Made by a program: the position numbers and the translations under genes. Below, in pieces: positions 14,398 to 23,978 of a DNA stretch of 39,173 nt. The stretch comes from Paracoccaceae bacterium (lineage in GTDB: Bacteria; Pseudomonadota; Alphaproteobacteria; Rhodobacterales; Rhodobacteraceae): positions 1 through 39,173 of the forward strand of contig JAPOTI010000127.1 of NCBI GenBank assembly GCA_026709265.1, given 5' to 3'. The notes beneath the pieces were generated by a model. That model was not told where the DNA came from and searched no databases. It was given only the letters and a program-made list of their open reading frames with translations. Numbering within the stretch: the stretch's first letter is position 1; every line of letters starts with the position of its first letter.

Positions 14398-16842
14398 TCA
14401 TGCTGATGCGCGCAAACGACCTCCAACCGCTTGTTCAACCTGATCACAGATATCGGCACTGATGGCTTCAAGATCAGAGTCTTTCAGCGTCGTATCTCTT
14501 GGCTGTAAACGAACTGTCACCGCCAATGACTTGAGTCCCTCGCCGAGTTGCTGCTCCGCCTCATCGCCCGAATATTCATCAAAAATCTGAACTGCGTCAA
14601 TCAAGTCGCGCGATGTGGTCTTTCTGACAGCAGCTATGACATCACCAGCTTCAACATCTTTTTTCACCACAAAAGCAAAATCGCGATCCACATGCTGGAG
14701 AGATGCCGGCGTGAAGGCAGGACGCGTCTTGCTGCGAGACCGCCGCGGCGGGAGGGAGCCCAGGTCAATCGAGAATGAAGCTACAGCGCCCTTGATGTCA
14801 AATTTTCGCAGCAACTTTGGATTGAGTTCCCCAAAGACAGCTATTGGCTTCCCCGGCTGCAGAAAAATACTGCCTGAACGTCCCGGGTGCATCCAGTCGG
14901 GAACATCGCGTGCAAACTTCAAACCGGTCATCGATAGCAATGTGGAAAGAACAGCCTCCACATCCGATTTGACATCAAAAACATCAACCGGGCGCATCTC
15001 ACCATGCGGCTGCCGCGGCGATCGGTTCCCGACAAGCAACCCGGTCGCACAAACCGTCTCATCACCCACATCCGATCCATGAAACACCTGTCCAACCTCG
15101 AAAAGTGCAAGATCGTTGAAACCTCTCAATTGATTGGCAGAGGCTGCTTTCAGTAATCCCGGTAAGAGATCCGGGCGCATTGATGTCAGATCCGCAGAAA
15201 TTGGATTGTCAATCTCAACCGGCTCTCTGCCATTGAGAAATAACGCAGCGGCATCTCTGTCAACAAATGAGTAAGTCACACTTTCGTGGTAGCCCAACGA
15301 AGCCATGGATCGCCGACACACTTGTTCGCGCTTCTGTGTCGGCGTCAAAATTTGCTTTGCGACACTGGGCATTTTGCGCGGAAGCGGCACCGCTTCAAGG
15401 CGGGTCAGCGAAGCAATTCGACCGATCTCCTCGACAAGATCAGCCTCACCATGAATGTCAGACCGCCAGCTCGGCGACGTCACAAGCCACGAGTCTCCGT
15501 TATCATCAACCGAAAACCCCAAATCGTTGAGGATCTTTTCCTGACGATCGAGCGGGATATCCATCCCGAGAATTTGCCTTGCTCGTTCATGACACAGTCG
15601 AATCTGCCGCTTGGTTTCAGGGACCATGCCGTCGAAAACAACATCAGAAGCCACGCCTCCACAAATCTCCAGGATCATTCGAGTGGCAGCATCGAGTCCA
15701 AGTAACGTAAATTCCGGGTCAACGCCTCTTTCAAAACGATAACGTGCATCTGAATTGATCTTCAGTTTTCGCCCGGTTGTCGCAATCGAGATCGGATCCC
15801 AGAGAGCGCTCTCCAGAAAAACATTCACGGTGTCTTCGGTGCACCCTGTCGACAAACCCCCCATGATTCCGGCAATACTGAGCGGACCCTTGTCATCAGA
15901 AATAGCAATTTGTCCCTTAGAAAACTGAATCCCGGTCTCATCGAGCGTTGTCAGAGATTCGCCTCCATTGGCCAAATGGATACGCAAACCGCCGGAGATC
16001 TTGTCAGAATCGAAGACATGCAGTGGGCGGTTCTGATCGTAGGTCATAAAGTTGGTGATATCGACCAACGCGGAGATCGGCCGTAAGCCGATCGTCTCGA
16101 GACGCTTGCGCAGCCAGACTGGTGACTCGCCGTTCCTCACACCGCGAATTTCTCGTCCAGAGAATAACGGACAGGCCCGCGTCCGCGCTGCATCATCAAT
16201 TGTCACCGAAATTGAAGAGGAAACACCGGCGATGATGGGCTTCATGGATGGAATCGGCTTCAGTCGACCCAGTCCGCGGGCCGCAAGGTCACGGGCTATA
16301 CCTCTCACGCCGAGTGCGTCAGCACGGTTGGGGGTCACCTCAATTTCAATCATGCCGTCATTGATTTCGGCGTAATCCATGTAAGCCTGACCGAGCGGCG
16401 CATTCTCCGGCAAGTCAATGATACCATCATGTTCATCAGAGATTTTCAACTCGCGCTCCGAACATAGCATTCCGGCGCTTTCCTCACCGCGGATTACACC
16501 CTTCTTGAGCAACATCCCGGTGCCCGGAATCACTGTTCCCGGCGGGGCAAAAACGCCGATCATCCCGGTCCGTGCATTCGGTGCACCGCAGACAACCTGC
16601 ACCTCTCTGGAAGGTTTGTCGGCACCGTCGGGCCATGTTTCAACACGACAGACCCTGAGCCGATCTGCATTCGGATGTTGCGTCGCTTCAATAACGCGGC
16701 AAATCGAAAACTTTCCGAATTCAACGGATGGATCGACAATCTCCTCGACTTCCAATCCACAATCGGTCAGAGTTTCAGCAATGGTATGAATGTCCGCCTG
16801 CGTATCCAGATGATCGGCAAGCCACGAAAGGGAGAATCTCAT
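14398..16842 (-). CDS. pheT: Phenylalanyl-tRNA synthetase beta subunit
   Basis: Forms the alpha2-beta2 synthetase that charges tRNA-Phe. The 814-residue protein has the full bacterial beta layout. MRFSLSWLADHL starts the N-terminal domain, followed by the EMAP-like tRNA-binding domain (IEATQHPNADRLRVCRV to GMLCSERELKI). Next come the B3/B4 editing domain (EIEVTPNRADALGVRGIARDLAA), B5, the catalytic-like core, and the C-terminal ferredoxin-fold anticodon-binding domain (LQHVDRDFAFVVKKDV to TLKDSDLEAI). I take the ATG at 16842; a TTG six codons upstream also fits the frame. It is normally the second gene of pheST, but no pheS is found upstream, and the gene looks otherwise intact. Convergent with the Fic gene. 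Confidence 0.95.
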   Translation of the reverse strand: MRFSLSWLADHLDTQADIHTIAETLTDCGLEVEEIVDPSVEFGKFSICRVIEATQHPNADRLRVCRVETWPDGADKPSREVQVVCGAPNARTGMIGVFAPPGTVIPGTGMLLKKGVIRGEESAGMLCSERELKISDEHDGIIDLPENAPLGQAYMDYAEINDGMIEIEVTPNRADALGVRGIARDLAARGLGRLKPIPSMKPIIAGVSSSISVTIDDAARTRACPLFSGREIRGVRNGESPVWLRKRLETIGLRPISALVDITNFMTYDQNRPLHVFDSDKISGGLRIHLANGGESLTTLDETGIQFSKGQIAISDDKGPLSIAGIMGGLSTGCTEDTVNVFLESALWDPISIATTGRKLKINSDARYRFERGVDPEFTLLGLDAATRMILEICGGVASDVVFDGMVPETKRQIRLCHERARQILGMDIPLDRQEKILNDLGFSVDDNGDSWLVTSPSWRSDIHGEADLVEEIGRIASLTRLEAVPLPRKMPSVAKQILTPTQKREQVCRRSMASLGYHESVTYSFVDRDAAALFLNGREPVEIDNPISADLTSMRPDLLPGLLKAASANQLRGFNDLALFEVGQVFHGSDVGDETVCATGLLVGNRSPRQPHGEMRPVDVFDVKSDVEAVLSTLLSMTGLKFARDVPDWMHPGRSGSIFLQPGKPIAVFGELNPKLLRKFDIKGAVASFSIDLGSLPPRRSRSKTRPAFTPASLQHVDRDFAFVVKKDVEAGDVIAAVRKTTSRDLIDAVQIFDEYSGDEAEQQLGEGLKSLAVTVRLQPRDTTLKDSDLEAISADICDQVEQAVGGRLRASA

Positions 16843-17410
16843 TCCTGCACCAGCAGTCAAATATGCGTCGGTCTCATTATGTTAAAGTGAACGATTGCGA
16901 AAGTGTCAGCATTTGCAATTCCACGCGTCACCCTGATCAGCAAAACGATATTGGAACAGAATTCATAACGGCTCACGTTTTCTGTGCGGCTTCAACTCCA
17001 AATAGGGCCATAAACAGGTCAACAGGAAAATTTGATGATTCCTGTTGCAAACACTGCCTTCAGAAAATCCAAAACATTCACTCAAGTGCCGTTGCACCAC
17101 ATCTTCTGTCTTCAATAATTCTTAAAGAAAAACCATGATGTCTGTTCGACAGTCACCCATGGATGATTGAACCTTGATGGTGGGACAGGTTGCGCAGCAA
17201 TTCCGCGACGCAATACAAGGTCCATACGCCCAACATCTTGTTGCAACAAGCCAAATGAATAACCGCTACAGCTCAATAGGTGTATTCTGGGCTTTCCGAC
17301 CTGATATTTGATTGCCACGATGAGGCCGGAAAGAACCACCACCCCTGTACCTTTTGAGCTGGCCTTTTGGCTCTCTTTTTGGAGCCAGCCGGCTGCGGTT
17401 TGTGCGGGCG

Positions 17411-17446
17411 CGGCCCTCCACCCCTCCGCGGAGGGGTGGAGGGCCG
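17411..17446. repeat. Perfect 36-bp palindrome
   Basis: CGGCCCTCCACCCCTCCG is followed immediately by its exact reverse complement. On the plus strand it is followed by AAAAAA, so a transcript from the minus strand would have U residues before the stem, not after it. That argues against an intrinsic terminator in either direction. The sequence is very GC-rich relative to its flanks, and such palindromes are typical of REP/BIME-like repeats or mobile-element ends. Confidence 0.7.
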
Positions 17447-17967
17447 AAAAAAGTTCGTGATGGGCGTTGAGCTCGCCATGCTTCCCTTTTCGGCATAACC
17501 GTCGGGAAGGGTGGCGGGACCGGGAGTGACCTTTTGCCCCCTCGATTCTGCCAAATTTCAATCTGAGGCACTACCAAAATTCTGATATCAAGCCACCCGC
17601 AAAATAGCGACAGATCAGCCACCGTTTTGCTTTGATCGTTGCAGAAAACCACCAGTCAATCCGGTCAACAGACCACACCCGACCGGGTTTGTGGCCACTG
17701 CCAGGACTGCCTGCGCAGTGAGAACCACAGGCTGCCTGCTTTTTGATTTCTGACGCATTGGCGTCTGCATATGTCAAACCACTTTCCAGCATCTTGAATT
17801 TGGGTTTTCAGGGACAATCTTGTTGTCTTTGAATTGCTGAACGTGCGCCGCAACTGTGTGGCCATTCCAATTCGACATCCCATAACAATTTCCTCTTGTG
17901 GTTTTCTGTTTCAAAAAAGGGGCAAACCATGGCACACGTCATAGGTGACGGTGCTGACAAAGACTCG

Positions 17968-18030
17968 TTGACAGGATACAGCATGATGCGTTTTGCGGGA
18001 AAGACTGGCGCAAGATCATGCGGTCTGTCC
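17968..18030 (+). repeat. Dispersed 63/64-bp repeat, copy A
   Basis: Begins TTGACAGGATACAGCATGAT and ends at TGTCC. It matches the reverse complement of 32735-32798 at about 53 of 63 positions without gaps, including the internal blocks CATGATGCGTTTT and GAAAGACTGGCGCAA. It ends 44 bases before the helicase start, so it may overlap that gene's promoter (TTGACA could be a -35 box). The minus-strand frame reads MILRQSF..NASCCILS in this copy and a near-identical peptide in copy B, so a coding origin is possible. Confidence 0.6.
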
Positions 18031-18074
18031 ATGTCTCTTGACCAGCCCCTGACGAACCTGGAGCCGCGCATGAC

Positions 18075-21000
18075 ATGAACACAATAGTGGCGCGGGAGGA
18101 TGTCCCCTTTCGTCCGGCCTGCATCTCTCTCGACCTTGAAGTGGGCCGGGACGCGCGCATCCAGGCCTTGGGGGCGGTCCGCGCGGATACCGGCCGCAGC
18201 CTGACGCATTCCGGTGCCGATCTGGACACGGCGCTGGCGCGGCTTGATGATCTTGCGGACGGGGCCGCGTTCGTCCTGGGGCACAACCTGATCGCCTTCG
18301 ATCGGCCTCATCTGGCGGCGGCGAAACCGGATCTCCGTCTCTTGAGATTGCCGGCGGTGGACACGCTGCGCCTCAGCCCCCTCGCGTTCCCCCGCAATCC
18401 CTATCACAGCCTCGTCAAACATTATCAGGATGGCGGGCTCAAGCGCGGTCGGTTGAACGATCCTGAACTGGACTCCCGCATTGCGTTGAAGCTCTTCGGT
18501 GACGAATGCGCGGCGCTGGCGAAGGCCCACCCGGACCTGCTCACCGCCTGGCACTGGCTCTGCACGCCTGAGACCACGGGCGTCGACCGCGCTGTCGACG
18601 AGATCTTCCAGACGGTCCGATCCGCCCGCCGTCCGTCGCGGATCGCGGCCCGGCAGGCGATCGAGCGGCGGCTGGAGACCGCTGCCTGTGCGACCCAGTC
18701 CCACGAAATCCTGGCGGATCCGGACAGGCACGGCGGTTGGCCACTGGCCTATGCCCTGGCCTGGCTGTCGGTGGCGGGCGGCAACTCGGTGATGCCGCCC
18801 TGGGTGCGCCATCAATTTCCGACCGCCGGCCGGCTGGTGCGGCGCCTCCGGGACACCGCCTGCTCTGATCCGGGTTGCGGCTGGTGCCGGGAGTTCCATG
18901 ACGCCAGGAGGGAGCTGAAACGCTGGTTCCGCTTTGACGGTTTTCGTCCCGAACCGGAGCATGACGGCCGACCCATGCAGCAGGCCATCGTCGAGGCGGC
19001 GATGGCGGGGCGGCATGCGCTGGGAATCCTGCCGACCGGAACCGGCAAGTCACTCTGCTACCAGGTTCCTGCGCTGTCCCGCTACGACAAGACCGGGGCA
19101 CTGACCGTCGTGATATCGCCCCTGGTGGCGCTGATGGCCGATCAGGTCGCCGGCCTGGAACAGCGCGGGATCGGCGGCTGCGTGACCGTCAACGGGTTGT
19201 TGTCGATGCCGGAGCGGAGCGACGCCCTGGACCGGATCCGGCTGGGCGACGTCGGCATCCTGTTGATCGCACCCGAACAGCTGCGCGCGCGGTCCCTGCG
19301 ACGGGCGCTGGACCAGCGCGAGATCGGGGCCTGGGTGGTGGACGAGGCGCACTGCCTGTCGCGCTGGGGGCACGATTTCCGACCCGACTATCGCTACGTG
19401 GGACGCTTCATCCGAGAGAAAGCGGGTGAGGGGAACGTGCCGCCAATCCTGTGCCTAACGGCGACCGCCAAGCCCGACGTCGTGGACGACATCGTCCGGC
19501 ATTTCCGCGACGAGCTCGGCATCGAACTCGCCGTTTTCGACGGCGGGGCCGGGCGTACCAATCTTGCCTTCGAGGTGACCCCAACCACGGGCGGCGAGAA
19601 GTTCCCGGCGATCCTTCAGGTGCTGGAATCGCACCTGCCGCGCGACAGGCCGGGTGGGGCCATCGTCTACTGCGCGACGCGCGGGCAGAGCGAGGACGTC
19701 GCGGAGTTTCTCCAGCTGAAGGGAGTCGCGGCGGACCGGTTCCACGCAGGACTTCCGCCCGAGACCAAAAAGGATGTGCAGCGGCGCTTCATCGCTGGCG
19801 CGTTGCGCGTGATCGCAGCCACCAACGCTTTCGGCATGGGGATCGACAAGCCGGACGTGCGGCTGGTCATCCACGCCGACATTCCCGGGTCGCTGGAAAA
19901 CTATCTGCAGGAGGCGGGGCGGGCGGGGCGCGACCGCGATCCGGCGCGCTGTGTCCTTCTCTACGCAACGGACGATGTCGAGCGCCAGTTCAGCATGTCA
20001 GCGCGCTCGCGACTCACCCGTGCGGAGATCCACGGGATCCTGCGATCCCTGCGCAATCTCGACCGGAAGCGGCGCTTCGGCGGCGATGTCGTGGCAACGG
20101 CGGGCGAGATTCTTGGCGAGGACGACGAGAAGGTGTTCGCGCGGGATTCCGCAACCGATGACACCCGGGTGCGCACGGCCATCGCCTGGCTGGAGGAATC
20201 CCGGCTCCTCGCCCGCGAGGAGAATGTCGTTCAGGTGTTTCCGTCCTCTCTCCGGGTCAGCTCGCACGAAGAGGCAGCACGACGTCTCGCGAAAGCACAG
20301 GTCACGGCGGCGTATCGCGCCCAGCTGCTGCTGATCGCAGAGGCGTTGATCGGCGCACCCGCGGACGACGGAATCAGCACGGACGAGCTGATGGCGATCT
20401 CCGGCCTCAGTCCAGAACGGTTGCGCGGCGCACTTTATGACCTCGAACGGTTCGGGATCGCCAGCAACGACACGGCACTGACCGCATTCGTCCACACCGG
20501 CGTGGCCCGCGCGTCGCGCACGCGCCTCGAGGAGGCGATGGCGCTGGAGAGTGAACTGATCGCTCACATGCAGGAGATGGATCCCGACATGGGACAGGGA
20601 GACAGTTCGTCCCTCCATCTGCGCATCGCCGCCCAGATGCTGCGGGATCGGGGTCTGGCCGATCCGTTGCCGGAACGGCTGTTTCGCATCGTCCGCTCAA
20701 TCGCCTTTGACGGACGCGGCGAGGAGGACGGTGCGGCAGGCAGTCTCACTGTGCGCAAGCGCGACGCGGAGACCGCGCGGATCACACTGCACCGCGAATG
20801 GAGCGATGTGAAGAAATGGGCTGAGATCCGCCGGGATGCCGCTGCCCGGCTGCTGGAACATCTGCTTGATGGCCTGCCACCGGGCAGCCGCGGCACCGAT
20901 CTGCTTGCCGAGACCACGCTCGGCAAGCTCCTGGCGGCGATCAAGTCCGATTTGATCCTGAAGAGCCGGGTCCGAAACCCGGCCAAGCTGCTGGACCGGG

Positions 21001-23219
21001 CCCTGCTCTGGCTCCACGAGCAGGAGGTGATTCGCCTGAACAAGGGGCTGGCGGTGTTTCGCCCGGCCATGACGATCCGCCTTGCGGGGCGAGACCGGCG
21101 GCGCGGGTTCTCCAGGGCTGACTTCGCGCCCCTTGAGCTGCACTACAAGGGCCAGGTCTTGCAGATCCACGTCATGGTCGAGTTCGCCGAGCGTGGCCTC
21201 GCCGCCATGGGCGATGCGTTGCGCCTCGCGATGGATTATTTCGCGCTGCCGGAAGAGGCATTTCTCGCCCAGTGGCTGCCGGGACGGGATCGGGAGATCG
21301 GCCGACAGACGACGCCGACGTCCTGGCGCGCCATCGTCGAAAGCCTGGGGAATCCCGTCCAGCAGCGCATCGTGGCCGACGAGCGGGAACAGACGAACGT
21401 GCTGGTGCTCGCGGGTCCCGGTTCGGGCAAGACGCGTGTCCTGGTGCACCGCATCGCCTGGTTGATCCGCGTCAGGCGGGAACGCGCGCAGGGCATTCTT
21501 GCGCTGGCCTACAACCGCCATGCTGCGGTCGATATCCGTCGTCGGCTCGTGGAGATCATCGGCGATGACGCACGCGGTGTGACGGTGCTCACCTGCCACG
21601 CACTGGCCATGCGCCTGGCGGGCGAGAGCTTCACCGGGCGCGCAGACCGCCCGGATGACGAGGCGTTCAGGGATGTCATGTCCCGTGCCGTCGCGCTGCT
21701 CCAGGGCGCGGAACTGTCGCCGGAGGAGGCGGACGACCGCCGCGCGCGTCTGCTCGCGGGCTTTCGTTGGATTCTCGTGGACGAGTACCAGGATGTCGGT
21801 CCTGAACAGTATGAACTGATTGCGGCACTGGCTGGCCGGACGCTGGAGGACGAAGCGGGCCGACTCACCCTGTTCGCGGTCGGAGACGACGACCAGAACA
21901 TCTATGCCTTCAACGGCGCATCGGTCGAGTTCATCCGGCGTTTTGAAGTGGATTACGAGTCCAAACCCCAATATCTGACCGCCAACTACCGCTCGTCAGC
22001 CCAGATCATCGCGGCGGCCAACGCGATCATCGCGCCAGCGGGCAACAGGATGAAGGCGGCGCATCCCATCCATATTGACCGGGCCCGCGAGCGGGATCCG
22101 CCCGGCGGGGCGTGGACGTCGCATGACCCGGTCTCGCGCGGCCGTGTGCAAATCCTCCCGGCCGGAGGCGATCCGATCCATCAGGCACGCACCGTCATGA
22201 GAGAGTTGCTGCGACTCGAGGGGCTTGCGGAGGACTGGGACTGGGCGCGCTGTGCAGTCATCGCGCGCGAATGGGAGTTCCTGGTTCCGGTGCGGGCGTT
22301 CTGCGCGGCGCATGACGCGGCCGACCGCTTGCGCGTGCAGATGGTGAACGAGGAGATCCCGAATGTCTGGCGGCTTCGGGAGACCCGGACGTTCGTTGAC
22401 TGGCTGCGGCGTTGCGAAACGAAGATTGTCGACGGTGTGGCTCTCCGTCGATGGGTTGATGCCCGGCCCGCCAACCCCTGGCACGACCTGCTACGCCAGG
22501 CGGTTGAGGACTATGTCTTGGAAACCGGCGGCGGCGATGCGCCGGTGGACCATGTCGTCGAGTGGCTGGCGGAATGGGGACGGGACGTCCGCCGCCGCCC
22601 GCAGGGACTGCAGCTGCTCACCGCCCATCGCGCCAAGGGGCTGGAATTCGATCATGTGGTCGTGCTCGACGGCGGCTGGGATCGCGTGGGACGCAACGAG
22701 GATCCGGAGGCCCCGCGGCGGTTATACTATGTGGCGATGACCCGCGCCCGGCAGACGCTGATGCTGGCTCAGCGCGACGGGTCCCGCAGCTTCCCGAGTG
22801 AGCTTGTTGGCCATCCCGCCATCTGTCTGCGGGACGCCGCCAGGCTGCCGCCATGCCCGGAGGCGGTGGAATACCGTCATGTCCGGCCCGCTCTGCGGGA
22901 CATCGACCTGGGATGGGCCGGACGCCGCCCGGACAGAGATCCGGTGCATGCCGCCATCGCCGCGCTGTCGATTGGCGATCCCCTGACGGCACAGGTCGGA
23001 CAGGACAGGCGTTGGACGTTGCGGGATCGCACAGGCCGAATCGTGGGACGTCTCGCCAGATCCTGGCGGGCGCCGCCGGGCCGGCGCTGCCGCGCCGCTG
23101 AGGTCTTCGCCGTGGTGCACTGGAGCCGTGCGCTGGCGGACCCGAAATACCATGACACCATGAAATGCGAGAAATGGGAGGTGGTCGTTCCCGAACTGAT
23201 CTTCGCACCGGATCGGTAA
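18075..23219 (+). CDS. Exonuclease-RecQ-UvrD fusion helicase (1714 residues)
   Basis: One uninterrupted frame with three enzymatic modules. Residues about 15-145 form an RNase H-fold 3'-5' exonuclease of DEDD type: SLDLEVG (Asp20, Glu22), GHNLIAFD (Asp76), then His111 and Asp129/Asp133 in NDPELDSR. Residues about 300-640 form a RecQ-type SF2 helicase: ILPTGTGKS (Lys325), DEAH at 423-426, and QEAGRAGRDRDP from 612. Winged-helix-like segments follow (about 740-830). Residues about 1090-1600 form a UvrD/Rep SF1 helicase: LAGPGSGKT (Lys1119), VDEYQD from 1235, GDDDQNIYAFNGA, TAHRAKGLEFD from 1516, and VAMTRAR from about 1553. A conserved tail ends KWEVVVPELIF. The DNA is much more GC-rich than its surroundings, indicating transfer. 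Likely role: DNA repair or anti-invader DNA processing; unproven. Confidence 0.9.
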   Translation: MNTIVAREDVPFRPACISLDLEVGRDARIQALGAVRADTGRSLTHSGADLDTALARLDDLADGAAFVLGHNLIAFDRPHLAAAKPDLRLLRLPAVDTLRLSPLAFPRNPYHSLVKHYQDGGLKRGRLNDPELDSRIALKLFGDECAALAKAHPDLLTAWHWLCTPETTGVDRAVDEIFQTVRSARRPSRIAARQAIERRLETAACATQSHEILADPDRHGGWPLAYALAWLSVAGGNSVMPPWVRHQFPTAGRLVRRLRDTACSDPGCGWCREFHDARRELKRWFRFDGFRPEPEHDGRPMQQAIVEAAMAGRHALGILPTGTGKSLCYQVPALSRYDKTGALTVVISPLVALMADQVAGLEQRGIGGCVTVNGLLSMPERSDALDRIRLGDVGILLIAPEQLRARSLRRALDQREIGAWVVDEAHCLSRWGHDFRPDYRYVGRFIREKAGEGNVPPILCLTATAKPDVVDDIVRHFRDELGIELAVFDGGAGRTNLAFEVTPTTGGEKFPAILQVLESHLPRDRPGGAIVYCATRGQSEDVAEFLQLKGVAADRFHAGLPPETKKDVQRRFIAGALRVIAATNAFGMGIDKPDVRLVIHADIPGSLENYLQEAGRAGRDRDPARCVLLYATDDVERQFSMSARSRLTRAEIHGILRSLRNLDRKRRFGGDVVATAGEILGEDDEKVFARDSATDDTRVRTAIAWLEESRLLAREENVVQVFPSSLRVSSHEEAARRLAKAQVTAAYRAQLLLIAEALIGAPADDGISTDELMAISGLSPERLRGALYDLERFGIASNDTALTAFVHTGVARASRTRLEEAMALESELIAHMQEMDPDMGQGDSSSLHLRIAAQMLRDRGLADPLPERLFRIVRSIAFDGRGEEDGAAGSLTVRKRDAETARITLHREWSDVKKWAEIRRDAAARLLEHLLDGLPPGSRGTDLLAETTLGKLLAAIKSDLILKSRVRNPAKLLDRALLWLHEQEVIRLNKGLAVFRPAMTIRLAGRDRRRGFSRADFAPLELHYKGQVLQIHVMVEFAERGLAAMGDALRLAMDYFALPEEAFLAQWLPGRDREIGRQTTPTSWRAIVESLGNPVQQRIVADEREQTNVLVLAGPGSGKTRVLVHRIAWLIRVRRERAQGILALAYNRHAAVDIRRRLVEIIGDDARGVTVLTCHALAMRLAGESFTGRADRPDDEAFRDVMSRAVALLQGAELSPEEADDRRARLLAGFRWILVDEYQDVGPEQYELIAALAGRTLEDEAGRLTLFAVGDDDQNIYAFNGASVEFIRRFEVDYESKPQYLTANYRSSAQIIAAANAIIAPAGNRMKAAHPIHIDRARERDPPGGAWTSHDPVSRGRVQILPAGGDPIHQARTVMRELLRLEGLAEDWDWARCAVIAREWEFLVPVRAFCAAHDAADRLRVQMVNEEIPNVWRLRETRTFVDWLRRCETKIVDGVALRRWVDARPANPWHDLLRQAVEDYVLETGGGDAPVDHVVEWLAEWGRDVRRRPQGLQLLTAHRAKGLEFDHVVVLDGGWDRVGRNEDPEAPRRLYYVAMTRARQTLMLAQRDGSRSFPSELVGHPAICLRDAARLPPCPEAVEYRHVRPALRDIDLGWAGRRPDRDPVHAAIAALSIGDPLTAQVGQDRRWTLRDRTGRIVGRLARSWRAPPGRRCRAAEVFAVVHWSRALADPKYHDTMKCEKWEVVVPELIFAPDR

Positions 23220-23278
23220 GCGACCACACGACACCCGCCCACAGGGAAGCGCGACAAGCCGCCAAAGGCCGGATTATG

Positions 23279-23556
23279 TCATGTTGAAATCAGGCGGGGA
23301 TGCCGATCAGGCCCCACGATATCCGCGCCGAGATGCAGTTCCGGTTTATTGATGATCCACCACTCGTCGGGCCCACCATCCCCCGCGTGGAATGGCGACT
23401 GATTTGGGCCCCGAGGCCTGAACGCGCCCAGGCATGGTGAGATGCCGGGCGGGGCTGCATATGCAGGGGGCTCGCACGCACTTCTGCCACCCTATGGGCC
23501 GGGGTATCCAGTACATCCTGATAGGTTGCCGGGCGTTCGGCGGGGGCGGCGGTCAT
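23279..23556 (-). pseudogene. Degenerate Uma2-family (PD-(D/E)XK-like) nuclease
   Basis: The minus-strand translation starts MTAAPAERPATYQDVLD, then PAHRVAEV and LHMQPRPASHHAWARSGLGAQIS, which matches the N-terminal half of Uma2-family proteins. The frame then shifts. The next family block WWIINKPELHLGADIVGPD, with the catalytic-type Pro-Asp, is found in another frame just downstream and runs to a TGA at 23279-23281. The C-terminal part of the family is missing. It is therefore a frameshifted, truncated relic. Uma2 proteins form very large families in some bacteria and are often called endonucleases, with little functional proof. Confidence 0.6.
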
Positions 23557-23598
23557 GATCCCGAAAGCGGCACGTGAGATGTCCGCTGTGGGCATCAT

Positions 23599-23978
23599 AT
23601 GAGGCAGGTAGATTGCGGCTTGATACCCAGAGGGCAGGCGGGGATTTGTGGGCGTGTCAACAATCTGGTATGTGGGGATGGCAACGTGTTGAGGAATGAT
23701 CAGGCAGCGCCCAAATTTCCTGTCTTAACCGCAACACAAGACAAAATAGTGCGCCAGCGCACCTGACAGAGCTGCTTTTCTTCTTGTCAACAGCAATTCC
23801 CGCTCATTCCTAACCCGTTCGGTTTTCCAGGTGTTTTGCCGACGGTTTTGGTCCGGCACAGGGCATTCGGGCGGCGAAACCGTCGCGGGTTATGTATGGG
23901 GTGGCGATGTGGGGATTAAGTTTGAAGACGACGTGGGGGCAGGTCGGACGGCAGGCATCCTCCAAAGATGCAAATTGA
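23599..23978. other. Gene-free stretch between the Uma2 relic and the second helicase remnant
   Basis: About 380 bases in which I see no gene, repeat or terminator. The plus-strand frame of the helicase remnant becomes open only after a TGA at 23976-23978, and the DNA before that does not translate to anything resembling the fusion helicase. It marks a recombination junction. Confidence 0.45.

Larger units (their letters stand above)
16861..18074. other. About 1.2 kb without a convincing gene, upstream of pheT and of the helicase
   Basis: pheS would be expected on the minus strand directly upstream of pheT, but none of its motifs occur. Several overlapping minus-strand ORFs between 17112 and 17792 have low-complexity, Arg/Pro/Gly-rich translations, no ribosome-binding sites and no motif I recognise. 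The region contains a perfect 36-bp palindrome (17411-17446) and one copy of a dispersed 63/64-bp repeat (17968-18030). It looks like decayed mobile DNA separating two unrelated loci. Confidence 0.55.

Noticed and set aside
17411-17446. Palindrome as intrinsic terminator
   Set aside because: The A run on the plus strand means U residues would precede the stem on a minus transcript; there is no T tract after it in either direction.
17112-17792. Several overlapping minus-strand ORFs upstream of pheT
   Set aside because: They run through the 36-bp palindrome, have low-complexity translations and no start signals; treated as non-coding.
17968-18030. The 63-bp repeat as a true hairpin
   Set aside because: The two arms match at only about 13 of 21 positions, too weak for a defended stem.
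17808-19016. 402-residue minus-strand ORF opposite the helicase N-terminus
   Set aside because: The codon pattern and all recognisable motifs belong to the plus-strand helicase; long antisense ORFs are expected in such GC-rich DNA. The same applies to the antisense ORFs at 20697-21971.
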